NCBI RefSeq assembly: GCF_947499265.1
Contig: NZ_CANMNK010000008.1
Span: 124,001 to 188,000 of the forward strand
Origin: an uncultured Roseobacter sp.
Lineage (GTDB): Bacteria; Pseudomonadota; Alphaproteobacteria; Rhodobacterales; Rhodobacteraceae
Direction of reading: 5' to 3'
DNA: 64,000 nt
Position 1 is the first letter of the stretch. Each line of letters starts with the position of its first letter. The position numbers and the translations under genes are program-made. The notes beneath the pieces are model-generated. The model was given only the letters and a program-made list of their open reading frames with translations, was not told the origin of the DNA and did no database searches. Positions 16,899 to 25,699 of the stretch are shown piece by piece.

Positions 16899-18740
16899 TT
16901 ACTCTGCAGGCTGCGCTTCGGCCTCCGAGGCATCCCCGGCTTTGTCGCGGCGTCCGTCGTTGAAGAGCGCCTTGATCAGCGCGGCCACCATCAGCACCAT
17001 GACCATGGTAAAGGGCAGCGCCCCTATTATCATCGCGTTTTGCAGCGCGCCAAGGCCACCGCCACCCGCCAGCAGCAAAGTACCGATCACCAGTGTCAGG
17101 ATAACGCCCCAGATGATGCGATGCTTGACGCCGGTTTCTTCGGCACCACCGGACATGATCGTATTCATCACCAGGATGCCCGAGTCCGCGGAGGTCACGA
17201 GGAAAGTCATGATCAGCACTACGCACATGATGATGATCCCCTGCAGAAAGCCGCCCGAGAGCATGTTTTCCAGCGTCACAAACAGCTTTGCCGAGTTGGA
17301 GGCTCCGATGATGGCTCCTTCTGCGGCCCCGTTGATCTCCAGATCGATCGCGGTGCCCCCAAGGATGGTCATCCAGGCAAAACACACCAATGCTGGCGCG
17401 ATCACTGCGCCCAGCACGAATTCCCGCACCGTGCGGCCCTTGGAAATCCGCGCAAGGAACAGGCCCACGAAGGGCGAAAAGGCAATCCACCAGGCCCAGT
17501 AGAAGGTCGTCCACCCAGCCTGCCAGCCAAAGAGTCGACCCTGGGCGCCGGTATCGTAGGCGGCTTCGAGGTCGGCCGCGGGCAGGGCTGCTGCAGCCCC
17601 TTCCAGACCGCCGGTGAAGCCCTCAAGCGAGCCCCAGGGATCGGTTGCGGCACTATAGACCGCCCCCAGTTCCTCGGCGGGCAGCGCCTGCACCGTGGCA
17701 GGTGCCGCTGTGGCGAAGGCTGTTTCGCTGAGCGGGGTGTAGGCTTCAAAACTGAGGTTCACGAAGGCCAGAAGGTAGTCGACCAGGGCCGTCGCATAGG
17801 TGGTCAGCGCAAAGAGAAAAGAGCCGAAGATCACAAAGGTCAGCAGCAGGATCAGGGAGAGTACCAGATTGAGGTTGGAGAGGTATTTCACCCCCCGCCC
17901 GACGCCGGATACCGCTGAGATGATCGACATGCCCATGATCACCACGAGGGCTGCGATCAGGCCTGCCTTGGCGGGAACGGGTGTGTCGCCAGTGCTGTCC
18001 ATCATCCATTCCATGCCGGTGATCGAATAGACCCCGTCAACCAATTGGCTGACGCCATAACCGATGGTCACCGAGACGCCGAGGATTGTGGCCACCACGC
18101 CCAGAACATCGATGATATGGCCGAAAAATCCATTGGCGAAACGCCCGATCAACGGGGTCAGCGCAGAGCGGATCGTCAGCGGCATGCCACGTGTGTAAGC
18201 GTAATAGGCGAGGCTGAGACCCGTCACCACATAGATCGCCCAGGCGTGAAACCCGTAGTGCAGGAAGGTGTAGCGAAAGGTTGATTTCAATGCCTCAGGC
18301 GTATTGCCTGTCACCTCGCCAGCAACGACGATGGGGTTGGAGCCCCAAAGGCCCAGCGGCTCAGCCGTCGCAAAAGTCATCAGACCGACGCCGAGACCGG
18401 CGCCGAACATCATCGAAAACCAAGAGAAATTGGTGAACTCCGGTTTTTGCCCCTGAGGTCCGAGCACGCGGCTGCCGGTGGATGGGATCAAGGCAATGAT
18501 GATCAGGAAAAATGCAAAAACGCCAACCGACAGAATATAGAAGGTGTTGAAAGACAGCAGCAGCGCGCTGTTGATCGAAGAGAGCATCGCCCCGGCACCC
18601 GCCGGAAAGACCAGGGCCCAGAGGACCAAAAGCACCATGCTGACTTTCGAGATCAGCGCGATGGGAAGGCTATAGCCTTCATAGAAACCGGCATCCTGAG
18701 TATTGATCTCAAGATCCGTAAACGGTGGTTTTACAGACAT
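16899..18740 (-). CDS. BCCT family transporter
   Basis: A 613-aa betaine/carnitine/choline-type secondary transporter with about 12 TM helices. Family signatures include FSWFSMMFGAGLGVGLMTFA and YKTL-like GWQAGWTTFYWAWWIAFSPFVG, LARISKGRTVREFVLGAV. The family imports glycine betaine, choline, carnitine or DMSP; the dmdA region 5 kb away makes DMSP a fair guess. An extra acidic, Ala-rich loop of about 70 aa (AATAPATV to AAYDTGAQG) interrupts the fold. The start at 18740 has AGAGGA upstream; the longer frame from 18770 lacks this. A terminator follows. Confidence 0.9.
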   Translation of the reverse strand: MSVKPPFTDLEINTQDAGFYEGYSLPIALISKVSMVLLVLWALVFPAGAGAMLSSINSALLLSFNTFYILSVGVFAFFLIIIALIPSTGSRVLGPQGQKPEFTNFSWFSMMFGAGLGVGLMTFATAEPLGLWGSNPIVVAGEVTGNTPEALKSTFRYTFLHYGFHAWAIYVVTGLSLAYYAYTRGMPLTIRSALTPLIGRFANGFFGHIIDVLGVVATILGVSVTIGYGVSQLVDGVYSITGMEWMMDSTGDTPVPAKAGLIAALVVIMGMSIISAVSGVGRGVKYLSNLNLVLSLILLLTFVIFGSFLFALTTYATALVDYLLAFVNLSFEAYTPLSETAFATAAPATVQALPAEELGAVYSAATDPWGSLEGFTGGLEGAAAALPAADLEAAYDTGAQGRLFGWQAGWTTFYWAWWIAFSPFVGLFLARISKGRTVREFVLGAVIAPALVCFAWMTILGGTAIDLEINGAAEGAIIGASNSAKLFVTLENMLSGGFLQGIIIMCVVLIMTFLVTSADSGILVMNTIMSGGAEETGVKHRIIWGVILTLVIGTLLLAGGGGLGALQNAMIIGALPFTMVMVLMVAALIKALFNDGRRDKAGDASEAEAQPAE

Positions 18741-19024
18741 TCCAGGGTTCCTCTGTTGAAACGCGGCCATCTTGGCGGGCCGTCATTTGTGTCTGACCGT
18801 GGCATTGGGGGGCGTTCCAAACGTGCCCATTGCCTCCCAGTCGCCGGTCATTTGGTGGCGGGTGGTCAGCCACCCGTTATACGAGTGTGACAACGGTCCT
18901 GGGGTTTGAGTGGCCGGGGCGCGACACAAAATGCGAATAAACGACGCCTTTTGACGGTGGTTGACGCGGCGTCGAGGCAGATTGAGTTCTTGACCTGTCC
19001 TGCGCGTCAGGGGACCTTGCGGCC

Positions 19025-20248
19025 ATGAAACTAGATATTGACTTCGTGCGCGGCCAATTCCCCGCCTTTGAAACCGCCTCCCTGCAGGGGCAGGCATTCT
19101 TTGAAAACGCGGGGGGGTCCTATACCTGCGCGCCGGTGATCGACCGCCTCACTCGGTTCTACCATGAGCGCAAAGTGCAACCCTACGCGCCTTATCCCGC
19201 CAGCCGTTTGGGGGGCGCGGAAATGGACGAAGCCCGGCAACGGCTGGCGGCCATCCTGGGCGTCGAGAGTGATGAGTTGAGCTTTGGTCCCTCCACGACG
19301 CAGAACGCTTACGTGCTGGCGCAGGCCTTTGCCGAGATGATGGCGCCCGGCGAGGCCATCGTGGTGACCAATCAGGACCACGAGGCAAACTCCGGACCCT
19401 GGCGCAGGCTCGCCGCGCGGGGTCTGGACATTCGCGAATGGCAGGTGGATCCGGAGACCGGGCACCTGAATCCCGAAGACCTCGAAGACCTGCTGGACGA
19501 TAGCGTACGGTTGGTCTGTTTCCCGCATTGCTCCAATGTTGTGGGGGAGATCAACCCGGTCACGGAAATCACTGCGCTGGCCCACGCCGCGGGCGCGTTC
19601 ACCTGTGTGGACGGGGTCTCTTATGCGCCGCATGGGTTGCCCGATGTGGGGCGTCTGGGCCCGGACATCTATCTGTTTTCCGCCTATAAAACCTATGGGC
19701 CGCACCAGGGCATCATGGTGATGCGACGGACTTTGGGAAACCTGCTGCCCAATCAGGGGCATCACTTCAACGGTGACAGCCTCTATAAACGGTTCACCCC
19801 CGCGGGGCCGGATCATGCACAAGTCGCGGCCTGTGCAGGCATGGCGGATTACATCGACGCGCTTTATGCGCATCATTTTGACCAGGACGCAGACCCAAGC
19901 GCACGGGGGCAGGCCGTGCATGATCTGATGCGCGCCCATGAAAAAGAGCTGCTGGCCCCGTTGCTGGAGGCAGTGACGGCAAGAAACTCCGTACGCCTGA
20001 TCGGGCCTGCGGACGCAGGCAACCGGGCTCCCACGGTGGCGCTGGCGCTGAACCGGCCCGGCGAAGAGGTTGCCGCTAAGCTGTCTTCGCACGGCATCAT
20101 GGCAGGTGGCGGGGATTTCTACGCGGGCCGGGTGCTGAACGCGATGGGCGTGGATGAAACGGCGGGCGTGCTGCGGCTCAGCTTCACCCATTACACGGCG
20201 CCGCATGAAATAGATCAGCTGTTGGGCGCACTTGACGCAGAGTTATGA
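19025..20248 (+). CDS. Class V aminotransferase / desulfurase-like PLP enzyme
   Basis: A 407-aa fold-type I PLP enzyme of the class V (cysteine desulfurase-like) group. It has FFENAGGSYTCAPVI, GPSTTQNAYVLAQAFAEMM, TNQDHEANSGPWRRLAARG, the PLP aspartate segment FTCVDGVSYAPHG, and the lysine motif YLFSAYKTYGPHQG. I see no clear mobile Cys loop of an IscS/SufS type, so a dedicated aminotransferase or desulfurase-like enzyme is likely. It precedes the photolyase gene by 68 bp on the same strand; no pathway is implied by the neighbours. Confidence 0.85.
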   Translation: MKLDIDFVRGQFPAFETASLQGQAFFENAGGSYTCAPVIDRLTRFYHERKVQPYAPYPASRLGGAEMDEARQRLAAILGVESDELSFGPSTTQNAYVLAQAFAEMMAPGEAIVVTNQDHEANSGPWRRLAARGLDIREWQVDPETGHLNPEDLEDLLDDSVRLVCFPHCSNVVGEINPVTEITALAHAAGAFTCVDGVSYAPHGLPDVGRLGPDIYLFSAYKTYGPHQGIMVMRRTLGNLLPNQGHHFNGDSLYKRFTPAGPDHAQVAACAGMADYIDALYAHHFDQDADPSARGQAVHDLMRAHEKELLAPLLEAVTARNSVRLIGPADAGNRAPTVALALNRPGEEVAAKLSSHGIMAGGGDFYAGRVLNAMGVDETAGVLRLSFTHYTAPHEIDQLLGALDAEL

Positions 20249-20316
20249 TCCTTGACGGTGATCCAAAGCCCGCTGGCTTGCGTAGCCCTCAATATGAAAC
20301 GTGAAGGCCGCACTGC

Positions 20317-21735
20317 GTGAGTTCATCTCCCATTCTTGTCTGGTTTCGCCGTGACCTGCGGCTGAGCGATCATCCGGCCCTGAACGCGGCCTGCGCGACC
20401 GGGCGACCGGTGATCCCGGTGTTCATCCATGATGATACAGTAGAGGCTCTGGGGGCCGCGCCGAAATGGCGGCTGGGGCTGGGGCTGGAAGCTTTTGACA
20501 AGAGCCTGCGCGCAAAGGGTAGCCGCCTGATCCTGCGCCGCGGCGATGCGCTGGAACACCTGCAAAACCTCATGCGCGAAACCGGCGCCAGCGCGGTTTA
20601 TTGGTCGAGGCTCTATGATCCGGCTGCCGTTGCGCGCGACACCGGCGTGAAATCCGTGTTGAAAGAGCAGGGGGTCGAGGCCAGGTCCTTCGGCGGCCAC
20701 CTGATGTTCGAACCCTGGACGGTCGAGACCAAAACCGGCGGCTTTTACAAGGTCTATACGCCGTTCTGGAATATGGTGAGGACGCGCGAGGTCGAACCAC
20801 CCCTGCCGGCGCCCGCAACCCTACCCGTGCCATCCAACTGGCCAGAGAGTGACACGCTTTCTGATTGGCAGATGGGCAGGGCGATGGATCGCGGGGCGGA
20901 GATTGTCCGCCCACATGTGCGGTTGGGTGAGCAGGCCGCACAAACCCGACTGGCGATGTTTGTGGACCGGATCGTCGATGGCTATGATACAACACGCGAT
21001 TTGCCCGGCGTCGATGGCACCTCCGGCCTGTCGCAAAACCTCAGCCTCGGAGAGATCAGCCCGCACCAATGCTGGCACGCCGGACAGCGGGCGCGGCAGG
21101 AGGGTAAGACGGGCGCCGAGACCTTTCTCAAGGAGTTGGTCTGGCGCGAGTTCGCCTACCATCTGATGCACCACACGCCGCATCTGCTGACGGGAAACTG
21201 GAAAGAAGCCTGGGATGCCTTTCCCTGGCACCGGGATCCGAATGCCCCCGCCGTCATGGCCTGGAAGCAAGGGCGCACCGGCATCCAGTTTGTCGATGCC
21301 GCGATGCGCGAAATGTATGTCACCGGCACGATGCACAATCGCGGGCGTATGATCGTGGCCAGCTACCTGACCAAACACCTGCTGACCCATTGGCAGATCG
21401 GCATGGATTGGTTCGAAGACTGTTTGGTCGATTGGGACCCGGCCAGCAACGCCATGGGCTGGCAGTGGTCCGCAGGTTCCGGACCGGATGCAACGCCCTA
21501 TTTCCGCGTGTTCAACCCGGTCACGCAACTCGATAAATTTGACAAGAACCGAGACTACGTCAGCCGCTGGATTGCCGAAGGCCGATCCCGTCCCAGCGCG
21601 CAGGCGCTTTCCTATTTCGACGCCATCCCGCTAAGCTGGAAGATGACCCCGAAAGACGCCTTTCCCGCCCCGGTAGTAGCCGCGGATGAGGGCAGAAAAG
21701 TCGCACTGAATGCCTATGAAAACAAAGGCTTCTGA
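20317..21735 (+). CDS. phrB: Deoxyribodipyrimidine photolyase
   Basis: A 472-aa photolyase/cryptochrome that uses blue light and FAD to split pyrimidine dimers. The N-terminal antenna domain starts ILVWFRRDLRLSDHPALNAA, and the C-terminal FAD domain has TFLKELVWREFAYHLM, GRTGIQFVDAAMREMYVTGTMHNRGRMIVASYLTKHLL in part, and DPASNAMGWQWSAGSGPDA. These fit class I CPD photolyases. GTG at 20317 is the start. The cfa gene follows 67 bp downstream on the same strand. Confidence 0.92.
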   Translation: MSSSPILVWFRRDLRLSDHPALNAACATGRPVIPVFIHDDTVEALGAAPKWRLGLGLEAFDKSLRAKGSRLILRRGDALEHLQNLMRETGASAVYWSRLYDPAAVARDTGVKSVLKEQGVEARSFGGHLMFEPWTVETKTGGFYKVYTPFWNMVRTREVEPPLPAPATLPVPSNWPESDTLSDWQMGRAMDRGAEIVRPHVRLGEQAAQTRLAMFVDRIVDGYDTTRDLPGVDGTSGLSQNLSLGEISPHQCWHAGQRARQEGKTGAETFLKELVWREFAYHLMHHTPHLLTGNWKEAWDAFPWHRDPNAPAVMAWKQGRTGIQFVDAAMREMYVTGTMHNRGRMIVASYLTKHLLTHWQIGMDWFEDCLVDWDPASNAMGWQWSAGSGPDATPYFRVFNPVTQLDKFDKNRDYVSRWIAEGRSRPSAQALSYFDAIPLSWKMTPKDAFPAPVVAADEGRKVALNAYENKGF

Positions 21736-21802
21736 AACCCTTGATCGCGCGTTTGCGTGTCCCCTAACATTGGGTTAACGCCCGACCTTCACTACAAGCG
21801 GA

Positions 21803-23017
21803 ATGCATATGATCCTGACCACAACCGATGGCCAACACAACCTGCCGCGATACTTCACGCGGGTGTTTGCCATGGCGCAGCAGATGAACAACGGCCGGGT
21901 TGATTTTGTCGTGCCGGATGGCCGCCGGTTCCGCGCAGAGGGGCAGAACCCCGGCCCGATTGCGGAACTGGTCATCCACAATGACGACCTCTTTGCACGT
22001 CTGATCCGCGAGGGTGATCTTGGGTTCTGTGACGCCTATCTGGATGAATGGTGGTCAACGCCGGATCTGCAGGCTTTCATGGATCTGGTGCATGCGGACA
22101 ACGAAGACATCTACGATGGCTTCCCCGGCATGATTCTGGTGCGCAATTATGAAAAATTTAGGTTCTGGCTGCAGCGGAACCATAAAAACCAGGCACGCAA
22201 AAACATCAGTTATCACTATGATCTGGGCAATGAGTTCTACGGTTTGTGGCTGGATGACACCATGACCTATTCCTCTGCGATGTTCCGCACCGGGCAGGAG
22301 AGCACCGAGAAAGCACAGATCGCCAAATACAAATCAATGGTGGATGAAATGGGCGCGCAGCCGGGGGATCACATCCTTGAGATCGGCTGCGGTTGGGGGG
22401 GCTTTGCGGAATATGCCGCCAAGGAGCGCGGCTTAAAGGTGACCGGGCTTACCATTTCAGAAGAGCAGTTTAAGTACGCGCGGGAACGCATTGAAAAAGC
22501 TGGACTTTCTGATCATGTAAATTTCAAGCTACAGGACTATCGCGACGAAAAGGGGCTCTATGATGGCATCGCCAGCATCGAGATGTTCGAGGCCGTGGGT
22601 GAAAAATACTGGCCCGCCTATTTCGATGTCGTACGCGAACGCCTGAAGCCCGGTAAAATGGCGACGTTGCAGATCATCACCGTCGCGGATCGGCGGTGGA
22701 GCGTGTACCGGCGCGGGGTCGATTTCATCCAGAAATACATCTTTCCCGGTGGCATGCTGCCCAGCCCCACGGCGCTGCGGGATCAGGTGAAAAACGCAGG
22801 TCTGGGCGTTGAGCGATCTGTCGAATTTGGCCACAGTTATTCCATAACTTTGCGCCGATGGCACGATACGTTCAACGAGAAATGGGATCAGGTGAGCAAC
22901 CTTGGCTTCGATGAACGCTTTCGTCGGATGTGGAATTTTTACCTGACCTCATGCGCGGCGACATTCGATAGTGCGAACTGCGATGTCACGCAAATCACTG
23001 TGAAGCGGCCTGGCTAG
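21803..23017 (+). CDS. cfa: Cyclopropane-fatty-acyl-phospholipid synthase
   Basis: A 404-aa SAM-dependent CFA synthase that methylenates double bonds of membrane phospholipid acyl chains. It has the N-terminal lipid-binding part (YFTRVFAMAQQMNNGRVDFV, EGDLGFCDAYLDEWW), YHYDLGNEFYGLWLDDTMTYSSAMF split by the active site, the SAM loop LEIGCGWGGFAEYAA, and EMFEAVGEKYWPAYF. The start could also be ATG 21809. It is followed at 25 bp by trgA on the same strand. Confidence 0.93.
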   Translation: MHMILTTTDGQHNLPRYFTRVFAMAQQMNNGRVDFVVPDGRRFRAEGQNPGPIAELVIHNDDLFARLIREGDLGFCDAYLDEWWSTPDLQAFMDLVHADNEDIYDGFPGMILVRNYEKFRFWLQRNHKNQARKNISYHYDLGNEFYGLWLDDTMTYSSAMFRTGQESTEKAQIAKYKSMVDEMGAQPGDHILEIGCGWGGFAEYAAKERGLKVTGLTISEEQFKYARERIEKAGLSDHVNFKLQDYRDEKGLYDGIASIEMFEAVGEKYWPAYFDVVRERLKPGKMATLQIITVADRRWSVYRRGVDFIQKYIFPGGMLPSPTALRDQVKNAGLGVERSVEFGHSYSITLRRWHDTFNEKWDQVSNLGFDERFRRMWNFYLTSCAATFDSANCDVTQITVKRPG

Positions 23018-23042
23018 GTCGTAGCCTGAGAGGTAAGACCAG

Positions 23043-23483
23043 ATGCCTGACGCAGCCCGGCTGATCGCCGCCCTTTGCATCTGTTGTGTGGGATATGTCG
23101 TGTCGGTGGTTTTCATGCCGCTGATGCCTGAAAGCACGAATTTCGGCTATTTCATCTATGTGAACGCCTGCATCGGTATCTTTGTCGGCTGGACCGTCAT
23201 GGGCAAACGTGCCGGGCGGGGGGTGACGGCCGCAATCAACAACGGCTTTGGTGGGGTGCTGATGCTGGTGCTCTGGTGTCTCTTCATTCACTCCAGCTAC
23301 CAGATGTTCGACCGGGCCATGGCCAATTGGTACAATGGCGCCTTCGACGCACTTCTGGCGATTTTCAAGTTCATGGCGGAATATGGTCTGGTGATGCTCA
23401 ACCCGCTTGTGATCTTCTCGCTGTTTGCGGGCGGACTTTTGTCCGGACTGGCCACGGAATACGCTTGGCGGACGTGGCGCTGA
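23043..23483 (+). CDS. trgA: TrgA family tellurite-resistance membrane protein
   Basis: A 146-aa inner-membrane protein with about four TM helices. The pattern MPDAARLIAALCICCVGYVVS, then GYFIYVNACIGIFVGWTVMG and AINNGFGGVLMLVLWCLFIHS matches TrgA, described in Rhodobacter sphaeroides with trgB and cysK as a tellurite-resistance determinant. The gene order trgA-trgB-cysK is conserved here with 16-55 bp spacing. The molecular role of TrgA is not known. Confidence 0.88.
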   Translation: MPDAARLIAALCICCVGYVVSVVFMPLMPESTNFGYFIYVNACIGIFVGWTVMGKRAGRGVTAAINNGFGGVLMLVLWCLFIHSSYQMFDRAMANWYNGAFDALLAIFKFMAEYGLVMLNPLVIFSLFAGGLLSGLATEYAWRTWR

Positions 23484-23499
23484 CGCGTAAGCACGCGTC

Positions 23500-24606
23500 A
23501 TGAAACCCTTGTTTTTCTTTGGAACACTGCGTCACCCGGCGCTTCTGCAAGCCGTGCTGGGAGAGGTTGCACATATCGAACTGACCCCGGCCATTTTACC
23601 CGGCTATGCCATAAAGGCGGCTGCAGAAGGCCCGTTCCCCATGATTCTGCCCATAGGGGGTGGCGAAGGCGCGGGCCTCTTGGCAGAAGGGATCACGGAG
23701 GCCGATCTGGCGCGTTTGGATTACTACGAAAGCGCGTTTGGCTATGATCTTGTCGATGTCACGCTACAGGATGGACGTGCCGCGCGGACCTATATGCCCC
23801 AAGAAAACCTTTGGACGCCGCAGGGACCCTGGTCGCTTGACGACTGGGCACGCGATTGGGGCGCAATCAGCGTGATCGCCGCGCAGGAGGTCATGAGCTA
23901 CATGGGCCAAAAATCACCCGGCGAGATTGCGACGATGTTTCCGATGATCCGGGCGCGCGCCTGGTCACAGGTCAATGCCGCGCAAAGCCGTCACAGCGCG
24001 GACATGCTGCACGGGCGCATCGACATGGCAGAGCGGACCCGGAAATATGCGCGCTACTTCGCAGTGGATGAGCTCAGGCTACGACATCAGCGATTTGACG
24101 GCACGATGTCGGAGAAAATGCTGCGGGCAGTCTTCATCGCTGCGGATGCTGCATTGGTGCTGCCCTACGATCCGGTGCGCGACAGGGTTTTGCTCATCGA
24201 ACAGATGCGGGTCGGCCCACTGGCGCGAGGTGACAAATCGCTCTGGCATCTAGAGCCGATCGCGGGCCGTCTCGATCCGGGCGAACCCGCACAGACCGCC
24301 GCGCGGCGCGAAGCCGTGGAAGAAGCCGGCGTAGAATTGGGCGCCTTGCACGAGGTGGCGGAATGCTATTGCTCCCCGGGAAATTCGACGGAGTTTTACT
24401 ACATCTACGTAGGTCTTGCCGATCTGCCCGATGACATCACGGGCGTTGGCGGGCTGGCAGATGAAGATGAGGACATCCGCTCCCATCTGATGGATTTCGA
24501 TGAATTGATGCGGCTCTGCGACAACCAGTTGATCGCCAATGCGCCGCTGGTTCTGATGGCCTATTGGCTGGCCAGACATCGCGCCGGTTTGCGCGCCGCC
24601 TCTTGA
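23500..24606 (+). CDS. trgB: TrgB-like GGCT-Nudix fusion protein
   Basis: A 368-aa two-domain protein. Residues 1-110 resemble an AIG2/gamma-glutamylcyclotransferase-like domain (FFFGTLRHPALLQAVLG, YESAFGYDLVDV). Residues about 190-350 are a Nudix hydrolase with the complete box GRLDPGEPAQTAARREAVEEAGV. It corresponds to TrgB of the Rhodobacter trgAB-cysK locus and related to ADP-ribose-type pyrophosphatases. The substrate is unknown; coupling of a nucleotide-sugar hydrolase to a glutathione-type fold hints at thiol or redox detoxification. It lies between trgA and cysK. Confidence 0.87.
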   Translation: MKPLFFFGTLRHPALLQAVLGEVAHIELTPAILPGYAIKAAAEGPFPMILPIGGGEGAGLLAEGITEADLARLDYYESAFGYDLVDVTLQDGRAARTYMPQENLWTPQGPWSLDDWARDWGAISVIAAQEVMSYMGQKSPGEIATMFPMIRARAWSQVNAAQSRHSADMLHGRIDMAERTRKYARYFAVDELRLRHQRFDGTMSEKMLRAVFIAADAALVLPYDPVRDRVLLIEQMRVGPLARGDKSLWHLEPIAGRLDPGEPAQTAARREAVEEAGVELGALHEVAECYCSPGNSTEFYYIYVGLADLPDDITGVGGLADEDEDIRSHLMDFDELMRLCDNQLIANAPLVLMAYWLARHRAGLRAAS

Positions 24607-24661
24607 GGTCCCGCCAGTGCACCGCTAGGTGTGGAGGACGCATCTAAAAGGGGGCACGTGC

Positions 24662-25699
24662 ATGCAAGTTGCAAGCGATCTGGCCGGGGCCATTGGAAAT
24701 ACACCGCTGATCCGATTGAAGCAGGCGAGTGACGCCACGGGATGCGAAATTCTGGGCAAGGCCGAGTTCATGAACCCGGGCCAATCCGTCAAGGATCGCG
24801 CAGCACTTTTCATCATCAAGGACGCGGTGGAAAAGGGGCTGTTGAAACCCGGCGGCACCATCGTTGAGGGCACGGCTGGCAACACCGGTATCGGTCTGGC
24901 GCTGGTTGGGGCCTCCATGGGTTTCAAGACGGTGATCGTGATCCCCGAGACGCAGAGCCAGGAGAAAAAGGACATGCTGCGCCTTGCCGGTGCGGAACTG
25001 GTGCAAGTGCCTGCCGCGCCGTATCGCAACCCCAACAACTTCGTGCGCTATTCCGAGCGTCTGGCCACTGAGCTTGCACGGACCACCAATGAGGGCGTGA
25101 TCTGGGCCAATCAATTCGACAACGTGGCCAACCGACGGGCGCATGTCGAAACCACCGGGCCGGAAATTTGGGAACAGACCGGCGGCAAGGTCGATGGCTT
25201 CATCTGTGCAGTGGGCTCGGGCGGGACCCTGGCGGGGGTGTCGGAAGCCTTGAAACCCAAGGGCGTCAAGATCGGCCTGGCGGATCCAGATGGCGCATCG
25301 CTTCACAATTTTTACACCAAGGGCGAGCTGGCGATGTCCGAAGGGTCATCAATCAACGAAGGGATCGGTCAGATCCGAATTACCAAGAACCTCGAAGGCT
25401 TTACCCCGGATTTCAGCTACAACATCCATGACGCCGAAGCACTGCCAATCGTCTTTGATCTGCTAGAACACGAAGGGCTATGCCTCGGTGGGTCGTCCGG
25501 CATCAATATCGCGGGGGCGATACGACTGGCACGCGACCTGGGGCCGGGGCACACGATTGTCACCATTCTGTGCGACTTTGGCACCCGCTATCAATCCAAG
25601 CTGTTCAATCCCGAATTCCTGCGAGAAAAAGGTCTGCCCACACCGGGATGGATCGAGCGGCCCCCGGCAAGCATTCCCGGCGTATTCGAAGACGTATGA
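24662..25699 (+). CDS. cysK: Cysteine synthase A
   Basis: A 345-aa PLP-dependent O-acetylserine sulfhydrylase making L-cysteine from O-acetylserine and sulfide. The N-terminus has GAIGNTPLIRLKQAS; Lys44 in NPGQSVKDRA is the PLP lysine; EGTAGNTGIGLALVGASMG is the substrate loop; GSGGTLAGVSEAL binds the PLP phosphate. ATG 24662 (MQVASD) follows AAGGGGGC, and an upstream in-frame ATG at 24629 lacks a good site. The TGA overlaps the ATG of the MscS gene. It extends the tellurite operon, consistent with thiol supply. Confidence 0.93.
   Translation: MQVASDLAGAIGNTPLIRLKQASDATGCEILGKAEFMNPGQSVKDRAALFIIKDAVEKGLLKPGGTIVEGTAGNTGIGLALVGASMGFKTVIVIPETQSQEKKDMLRLAGAELVQVPAAPYRNPNNFVRYSERLATELARTTNEGVIWANQFDNVANRRAHVETTGPEIWEQTGGKVDGFICAVGSGGTLAGVSEALKPKGVKIGLADPDGASLHNFYTKGELAMSEGSSINEGIGQIRITKNLEGFTPDFSYNIHDAEALPIVFDLLEHEGLCLGGSSGINIAGAIRLARDLGPGHTIVTILCDFGTRYQSKLFNPEFLREKGLPTPGWIERPPASIPGVFEDV

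Noticed and set aside
16198-17514. A 438-codon minus-strand open frame across LysR, YciI and BCCT
   Set aside because: It runs out of frame through three real genes and a terminator.
16878-17918. A 346-codon plus-strand frame opposite the BCCT gene
   Set aside because: Antisense shadow; the BCCT reading has family motifs and a terminator.
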